Assembly (NCBI GenBank): GCA_005883655.1
Contig: VBDA01000114.1
Span: forward strand, 505-12,036
Direction: 5' to 3'
Length of the DNA stretch: 11,532 bases
Origin: Betaproteobacteria bacterium
GTDB lineage: Bacteria > Pseudomonadota > Gammaproteobacteria > Burkholderiales > Casimicrobiaceae
Shown: positions 7,303 to 11,532 of the stretch, in pieces
Layout of the letters: the number at the start of each line of letters is the position of its first letter
Position numbering within the stretch: position 1 is the stretch's first letter
Program-made: the position numbers and the translations under genes
The notes under the pieces: generated by a model
The model's input: the letters and a program-made list of their open reading frames with translations, nothing else
What the model was told of the DNA's origin: nothing
The model's database searches: none

Positions 7303-8294
7303 AGGTCCTCGTGACAGGCGCGGCCGGCTTCATCGGCATGCATCTCGCGCATCGCCTGCGGGAGGACGGCGCCGACGTGGTCGCGGTCGACAGCTTCGAT
7401 CCGTATTACGACGTCGCGCTCAAGCACGCGCGGGCGGCACGGCTCCTGAGGCTCGGCGTTCGCTGCGAGGTGCTCGATCTCGCCGATACAACAGCGACCG
7501 CGGTTTTTTTTCGCAACGTGCAGGTCAGCCATGTCGCGCACATGGCCGCGCAGCCGGGCGTGCGTTACTCGCTGGTCAACCCCGCGGCGTACCTTCGCAA
7601 CAACGTCGACGCCTTCGGCGCCGTTCTCGAAGGCTGTCGTCACGGCGGCGTCGAACACCTGGTCTACGCATCCAGCTCGAGCGTTTATGGAGCAAATCAC
7701 ACGCTCCCGTTCTCGGAGGACCAGAACGTCGATAATCCGGTGAGCCTGTACGCCGCGACAAAAAAAGCCAACGAGTTGATGGCGCACAGCTACAGCCATC
7801 TTTACGGCATACCGGCGACAGGGTTGCGTTTTTTCACCGTCTACGGACCGTGGGGGCGGCCGGACATGTCGCCGATGCTGTTCACGCGCGCCATGCTTGA
7901 GGGTCGTCCGATCAAGGTCTTCAACTTTGGCAGGATGCAACGCGACTTTACCTACATCGACGACATTATCGAGGGTGTCGTGCGCGTCTTGTCGCGGCCG
8001 CCGGCAGCAGCGACGTCGGGCGTCGCACCCAGCGCGATCTATAACATCGGGAACCACACCGCCATCGAGCTCGAAACGTTCATCAGCGAGCTGGAGCGCC
8101 TCCTCGGCGTGCGCGCAATCAGGGAGTACGAGCCGATGCAGCCAGGGGACGTGCCCGCGACGTTTGCGTCGATAGAGCGACTCGCCGCAGCCACCGGATT
8201 CGCACCGTCGACTCCGCTGCATGTCGGGCTCGCCAGCTTCGTACAGTGGTATCGGGAGTACTACGGCGCAGGCGAATCGCTTAGGCGCGCATGA
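7299..8294 (+). CDS. NAD-dependent UDP-glucuronate 4-epimerase-like enzyme
   Basis: A 331-residue extended short-chain dehydrogenase/reductase, probably interconverting UDP-glucuronate and UDP-galacturonate. The Rossmann motif is GAAGFIG (residues 7-13). DSFDPYYD (31-38) and AAQPGVRYSLVNPAAY match LpsL/CapJ-type epimerases. The catalytic set is SSSS (125-128) with YAATK (Tyr151, Lys155). The stretch RFFTVYGPWGRPDM, RDFTYIDD and the late MQPGDVPATFAS are hallmarks of UDP-glucuronate 4-epimerases rather than GalE. The ATG overlaps the stop of the upstream glycosyltransferase (ATGA, 7299-7302), with GAGGG 8 bases upstream, so translation is probably coupled. A T8 run lies at 7504-7511 in the coding sequence. 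Other UDP-sugar 4-epimerases (for example UDP-GlcNAc) are possible but less likely. Confidence 0.88.
   Translation: MKVLVTGAAGFIGMHLAHRLREDGADVVAVDSFDPYYDVALKHARAARLLRLGVRCEVLDLADTTATAVFFRNVQVSHVAHMAAQPGVRYSLVNPAAYLRNNVDAFGAVLEGCRHGGVEHLVYASSSSVYGANHTLPFSEDQNVDNPVSLYAATKKANELMAHSYSHLYGIPATGLRFFTVYGPWGRPDMSPMLFTRAMLEGRPIKVFNFGRMQRDFTYIDDIIEGVVRVLSRPPAAATSGVAPSAIYNIGNHTAIELETFISELERLLGVRAIREYEPMQPGDVPATFASIERLAAATGFAPSTPLHVGLASFVQWYREYYGAGESLRRA
7504..7511 (+). repeat. T8 homopolymer within the epimerase gene
   Basis: Eight consecutive T bases encode the end of Val69 plus Phe70-Phe71 of the UDP-glucuronate 4-epimerase-like gene. The frame is intact here. Confidence 0.9.
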
Positions 8295-8320
8295 TAATAT
8301 GCCCCGCCCTTGATAAAAAT
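8291..8320 (+). promoter_or_regulatory. AT-rich leader of rmlB, possible promoter
   Basis: The 58-base gap before rmlB contains an AT-rich island in otherwise GC-rich DNA: GATAAT at 8293-8298, or TAATAT at 8295-8300 preceded by TGA like an extended -10, and TTGATAAAAAT at 8310-8320. No good -35 pairs at 16-18 bases. It is a plausible separate start for the rml cluster. Read-through from the epimerase is equally possible. Confidence 0.3.
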
Positions 8321-8352
8321 GCGCGCAGGTGTCCGCGGCGCGTGGAGCCCGC

Positions 8353-9411
8353 ATGATTTTGGTGACCGGAGGTGCCGGGTTCATCGGTGCCAATTTCGTT
8401 CTCGACTGGCTCGACTGCAGCGACGAGCCGGTCATCAACCTCGACAAGCTGACCTACGCCGGCAATCTCGGCAATCTCGCCTCGCTCAAGCGCGATACGC
8501 GACACATATTCGTCCGCGGCGACATCGGTGATCGAAACCTGGTGCTGCATTTGCTGAGCCTTTACCGGCCGAGGGCCATCGTCAATTTCGCAGCCGAGAG
8601 CCACGTCGATCGCTCGATTCACGGGCCCGCGGATTTTATCGCCACCAATATTGTCGGCACATTCGCGCTGCTCGATGCCGCGCGTGGGTATTGGAATACG
8701 CTGACAGGTAACGAGCTTGCGCAATTTCGCTTCGTGCATATCTCGACCGATGAAGTCTACGGCTCACTCGAGCCGGCGGCAGCGCCGTTCTCGGAGACAA
8801 ATGCCTATGCACCCAACAGCCCATACTCCGCGTCGAAGGCATCGGCGGATCATCTGGTGCGCTCCTACCAGCATACCTACGGACTTCCGACACTGACGAC
8901 CAACTGCTCGAACAACTACGGTCCGCGACAGTTTCCGGAAAAACTAATTCCGCTGATGTTGTACAACGCACTCGCCGGCAAGCCGCTTCCGGTCTATGGC
9001 GACGGTGGGAACGTGCGCGATTGGCTTTACGTCGGCGATCATTGCGCAGCGATCCGAATGGTGTTGGAACAGGGGCGCCCGGGCGAGACCTATAACGTCG
9101 GCGGCAACGCCGAGATCGCCAACATCGATGTCGTGCGGACGCTTTGCCGTGTTCTCGGTGAGCAGAAGCCGGGATGCGATGCCGAATCGCTGATCACGTT
9201 CGTCAAGGACCGCGCGGGCCACGATCGTCGCTACGCGATCGATGCGTCGAAGATTCGCCGCGAGCTGGGATGGGAGCCAAGCGAGACGTTCGAGTCGGGG
9301 ATCGCGCGCACCGTTGCCTGGTATCTCGACAATGCCGGATGGCTGGCCGCGGTCACCAGCGGCGAGTACAAGAACTGGATCTCGCTCAACTACGCGGCCG
9401 AGGTCGCCTAG
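8353..9411 (+). CDS. rmlB: dTDP-glucose 4,6-dehydratase
   Basis: Second step of dTDP-L-rhamnose synthesis: NAD-dependent dehydration of dTDP-glucose to dTDP-4-keto-6-deoxyglucose. The 352-residue product has the usual length. It shows the Rossmann motif GGAGFIG (6-12), LDKLTYAGNLGNLASL, NFAAESHVDRSI, the dehydratase signature STDEVYG (131-137; Thr132, Asp133 and Glu134 match the catalytic residues), YSASK (Tyr158, Lys162), TNCSNNYGPRQFPEKLIPL, GNVRDWLYVGDH and DRAGHDRRYAID. ATG 8353 has GGAG six bases upstream and starts exactly at the family N-terminus (MILVTGGAGF). The in-frame GTG at 8329 would add eight unneeded residues. rmlA follows after three bases, so the two genes are co-transcribed. 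Confidence 0.97.
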   Translation: MILVTGGAGFIGANFVLDWLDCSDEPVINLDKLTYAGNLGNLASLKRDTRHIFVRGDIGDRNLVLHLLSLYRPRAIVNFAAESHVDRSIHGPADFIATNIVGTFALLDAARGYWNTLTGNELAQFRFVHISTDEVYGSLEPAAAPFSETNAYAPNSPYSASKASADHLVRSYQHTYGLPTLTTNCSNNYGPRQFPEKLIPLMLYNALAGKPLPVYGDGGNVRDWLYVGDHCAAIRMVLEQGRPGETYNVGGNAEIANIDVVRTLCRVLGEQKPGCDAESLITFVKDRAGHDRRYAIDASKIRRELGWEPSETFESGIARTVAWYLDNAGWLAAVTSGEYKNWISLNYAAEVA

Positions 9412-9414
9412 ACG

Positions 9415-10253
9415 ATGCGCAAAGGCATCATCCTCGCCGGCGGCTCGGGGACCCGGCTCTATCCCGTGACGCAGGCAATCTCCAAACAACTGCTGCCCGT
9501 TTACGACAAGCCGATGATCTACTATCCCTTGTCGACGCTGATGTTGGCGGGCATTCGCGACATCCTGCTGATCTCGACCCCGGACGATACACCGCGATTC
9601 GCGCAGCTACTGGGCGACGGAGCGCGCTGGGGCGTTAACCTGCGTTACGCCGTCCAGCCGTCGCCGGATGGACTTGCGCAGGCATTTCTGATTGGACGCT
9701 CGTTCGTCGGCGGCGACGCTCCCGCACTGGTGCTCGGCGACAATATTTTCTACGGCAACGATCTGCAGCCGATGCTCGAGCGCGCCGCCGCTCGCGGTGA
9801 AGGCGCCACGATTTTCGCCTATCCCGTGGCCGACCCCGACCGATATGGCGTTGCCGAGTTCGACGCCGCCGGCCGAGTGCTCAGTCTCGAAGAAAAGCCG
9901 GCCCAACCCAAGTCGCGGTACGCGGTTACGGGACTGTATTTTTACGACAACCGGGTGCTCGACGTTGCCGCGTCACTCAAACCTTCCTCGACGACGGCGA
10001 GCTAGCGGTCGAGGTGATGGGACGGGGCATGGCCTGGCTCGACACCGGCACGCACGAGTCGCTGCTCGAAGCCGGCCAATACATTGCCACCATAGAGCGC
10101 AGACAGGGCCTGAAAATCGCGTGTCCGGAGGAGATTGCATACCGCCTGGGCTATATCGACGCGGCCAGACTGGAACTGCTCGGCAACGCCATGGCAAAGA
10201 ACGCGTACGGCCGTTACCTGCTCGGCTTGCTGCGCGAACCGCTGGTGCGCTGA
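9415..10253 (+). pseudogene. rmlA: glucose-1-phosphate thymidylyltransferase, broken by an internal deletion/frameshift
   Basis: RmlA makes dTDP-glucose from dTTP and glucose-1-phosphate, the first step toward dTDP-rhamnose. The ATG at 9415 (GAGG 11 bases upstream) opens a near-perfect RmlA: LAGGSGTRLYP (7-17), SKQLLPVYDKPMIYYP, QPSPDGLAQA, LGDNIFYG, LEEKP (159-162), YAVTGLYFYDN. After Lys189 (codon 9979-9981) the frame goes off-family and stops at 10003-10005 (196 residues). Family sequence resumes in another frame from codon 9981-9983 as TFLDDGELAVEVMGRG, then WLDTGTHESLLEA, and stops at 10253. Against E. coli RmlA about 14 residues (PSARGELEITDxNR-like) are missing, about 43 bases by my alignment. 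Restoring them gives about 293 residues, the normal length. The lost GELEITD segment is part of the sugar-binding site, so the split product is probably inactive. Re-initiation at ATG 10014 is possible. An assembly error is not excluded. Confidence 0.85.
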
Positions 10254-10269
10254 CGGGCCGGTAGTGTCG

Positions 10270-10812
10270 ATGAAGATCACGCCGACGGCATTGGCCGATG
10301 TACTGCTGATTGAGCCTCGCGTTTTCGCAGACGCGCGCGGTTTTTTTTTCGAAAGCTACAATCGGCGGGCGTTTGCCGGGGCCGGGATCGATGTCGAGTT
10401 CGTTCAGGACAATCACTCCCGCTCCGCGCGGGGCGTGCTGCGCGGATTGCATTATCAGATAGAGCATGCGCAAGGCAAGCTGGTCAGGGTCATAGCGGGC
10501 GAGGTATACGATGTCGCGGTCGATATGAGGCGAAGCTCGCCGACGTTCGGGCGTTCGATCGGCATGACCCTGACTGCGCACGAAAAGCAAATGCTGTGGA
10601 TCCCGCCGGGGTTCGCGCATGGCTTTCTGGTGCTTTCGGAAACCGCGGAGTTCCTCTACAAGACCACGGATTACTGGTACCCGGAATTCGAGCGCAGTCT
10701 GCTATGGAATGATTCGACGCTCGGCATCGCTTGGCCTCTGCAGCAAGCGCCGACGCTTGCCGCCAAGGACGCGGCCGGAACGCCGTTCTCGCTCGCCGAC
10801 GCGTATCCGTGA
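10270..10812 (+). CDS. rmlC: dTDP-4-dehydrorhamnose 3,5-epimerase
   Basis: Third step of the rhamnose pathway: double epimerisation at C3 and C5 of dTDP-4-keto-6-deoxyglucose. The 180-residue cupin has the expected length. Motifs are ADARGFFFESYN, FVQDNHSRSARGVLRGLHYQ, QGKLVRVIAGEVYDVAVD, WIPPGFAHGFLVLS, AEFLYKTTDYWYPEFER and AAKD. His61, Lys71, Tyr130 and Asp167 fall where the active-site His, Lys, Tyr and Asp of Salmonella RmlC are expected, so it looks functional. ATG 10270 matches the family start; a GTG two codons upstream (10264) is an alternative. No strong Shine-Dalgarno is seen. It begins 16 bases after the rmlA remnant and overlaps rmlD by GTGA. A T9 run (10341-10349) encodes part of the FFF triplet. 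Confidence 0.96.
   Translation: MKITPTALADVLLIEPRVFADARGFFFESYNRRAFAGAGIDVEFVQDNHSRSARGVLRGLHYQIEHAQGKLVRVIAGEVYDVAVDMRRSSPTFGRSIGMTLTAHEKQMLWIPPGFAHGFLVLSETAEFLYKTTDYWYPEFERSLLWNDSTLGIAWPLQQAPTLAAKDAAGTPFSLADAYP
10341..10349 (+). repeat. T9 homopolymer within rmlC
   Basis: Nine consecutive T bases inside the GGT-TTT-TTT-TTC codons near the start of rmlC (residues 24-27). This is long for GC-rich coding DNA and is a potential slippage site. The frame is intact here. Confidence 0.9.
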
Positions 10813-11532
10813 CGCGACCGAGGATCCTGCTTATCGGGTCGGCGGGACAGCTGGGTTTCGAGCTCGCGCGCGTGCTGCCGGCGTGCGGCGAGGTCGTTGC
10901 GCTGGACCATGCCACGCTCGATCTGGCTGACGCGGACGCGGTGGTCGCCGCGGTGCGCGGCGCGCGACCGGGACTGATCGTCAACGCCGCCGCCTATACA
11001 GCGGTCGATCGCGCGGAAAGCGAGCCCGGCCAGGCTGACGCGATCAATGCCCGCGCTCCCGGCATTCTCGCCGAGGAAGCCAAACGCGCCGGCGCGATCT
11101 TGATTCACTACTCGACCGACTACGTTTTCGACGGCGAAGCAACGGCAGCGTACGACGAGCATGCCGTCCCCCATCCCATCAACGCCTACGGCCGCAGCAA
11201 GCTTGGCGGAGAGCGCGCGATCGCCGCCGCCGGGGGGGCAAGTCTGGTACTGCGTACCAGCTGGGTCTACGGACTTCGCGGTCAGAACTTCCTGACCACG
11301 ATGCGAAGGCTTGCCGCCGAGCGCGACGAGCTGAGAGTTGTCGCAGATCAAATCGGCACACCCAACTGGACACGTTCCCTGGCGGACGCGACAGCGGTGC
11401 TCGTGGGACGCGGCACCTCGGAGCTCGCCGAGCGTGCCGGGCTTTATCATTTAAGCGCCAGCGGCAGCACCAGCTGGTTTGACTTTGCGCGCGCGATTTT
11501 TGCGGGCGCGGATCGCCCGCGTGTGGTGCCGA
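10809..11532 (+). CDS. rmlD: dTDP-4-dehydrorhamnose reductase, 3' partial
   Basis: Last step of dTDP-L-rhamnose synthesis: NAD(P)H reduction of dTDP-4-keto-L-rhamnose. The frame opens at GTG 10809, overlapping the rmlC stop by four bases (GTGA), and remains open to the window edge; 241 codons of roughly 300 are visible. Motifs are ILLIGSAGQLG (residues 6-16), VNAAAYTAVDRAES, INARAPGILAEEA, STDYVFDG (102-109), YGRSKLGGE (Tyr127 and Lys131 of the SDR catalytic pair), LRTSWVYG and IGTPNWTRSLAD. All are ordered as in known RmlD proteins, and no damage is seen in this part. The GTG start is chosen from translational coupling and the position of the Rossmann strand. A G7 run lies at 11232-11238. 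Confidence 0.94.
   Translation, partial: MTRPRILLIGSAGQLGFELARVLPACGEVVALDHATLDLADADAVVAAVRGARPGLIVNAAAYTAVDRAESEPGQADAINARAPGILAEEAKRAGAILIHYSTDYVFDGEATAAYDEHAVPHPINAYGRSKLGGERAIAAAGGASLVLRTSWVYGLRGQNFLTTMRRLAAERDELRVVADQIGTPNWTRSLADATAVLVGRGTSELAERAGLYHLSASGSTSWFDFARAIFAGADRPRVVP

Noticed and set aside
7215..8447. 410-codon open frame on the minus strand
   Set aside because: It lies antisense to the well-supported epimerase, has low-complexity Arg/His-rich composition, and resembles no family. It is a by-product of GC-rich codon use.
1..11532. CRISPR, transposon, prophage, toxin-antitoxin or other defence system
   Set aside because: No direct-repeat array, terminal inverted repeats, transposase or phage domains were seen; every long conserved frame belongs to envelope or sugar metabolism.

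Overview
This window is GC-rich chromosomal DNA from a Gram-negative bacterium. The best guess is a betaproteobacterium. That rests on an isoaspartyl-methyltransferase-like gene directly upstream of tolC with waaA next to it, a gene neighbourhood typical of that class, and on a complete set of outer-membrane and LPS functions. No rRNA, tRNA, CRISPR array, IS element or phage gene was seen. Coding density is high and no gene-free stretch reaches 300 bases. The largest gaps are 1740-1958, 6342-6522 and 2610-2725.

Layout. (1) Positions 1-1739, plus strand: the C-terminal half of an RND (HAE-1 type) multidrug efflux permease, cut by the left edge. (2) Positions 1959-4072, plus strand: a divergent protein-L-isoaspartate O-methyltransferase-like protein, then a TolC-family outer-membrane channel. 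(3) Positions 6341 down to 4050, minus strand: waaC (heptosyltransferase I) followed by waaA (Kdo transferase). This is a two-gene LPS inner-core unit, convergent with and overlapping the end of tolC. (4) Positions 6523-8294, plus strand: a WaaE/KdtX-like family 2 glycosyltransferase, coupled by an ATGA overlap to a UDP-glucuronate 4-epimerase-like enzyme. (5) Positions 8353-11532, plus strand: an rmlB-A-C-D cluster for dTDP-L-rhamnose, with rmlD cut by the right edge.

How the genes fit together. The left part concerns the envelope and export: an RND pump and a TolC channel that could serve it. The middle and right parts make LPS. WaaA attaches Kdo to lipid A, WaaC adds the first heptose, the WaaE-like enzyme probably adds a core hexose, and the epimerase would supply UDP-galacturonate. 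The Rml enzymes make dTDP-rhamnose for O-antigen or core.

The most notable anomaly is in rmlA. The reading frame breaks near 9979-9983. Comparison with the known family indicates loss of about 14 codons (about 43 nt by my alignment) together with a frameshift, and the C-terminal quarter continues intact in another frame down to 10253. The flanking rmlB, rmlC and visible rmlD look intact. I did not find a convincing previously undescribed system; apart from the rmlA lesion and some smaller oddities, the region is conventional envelope biosynthesis.
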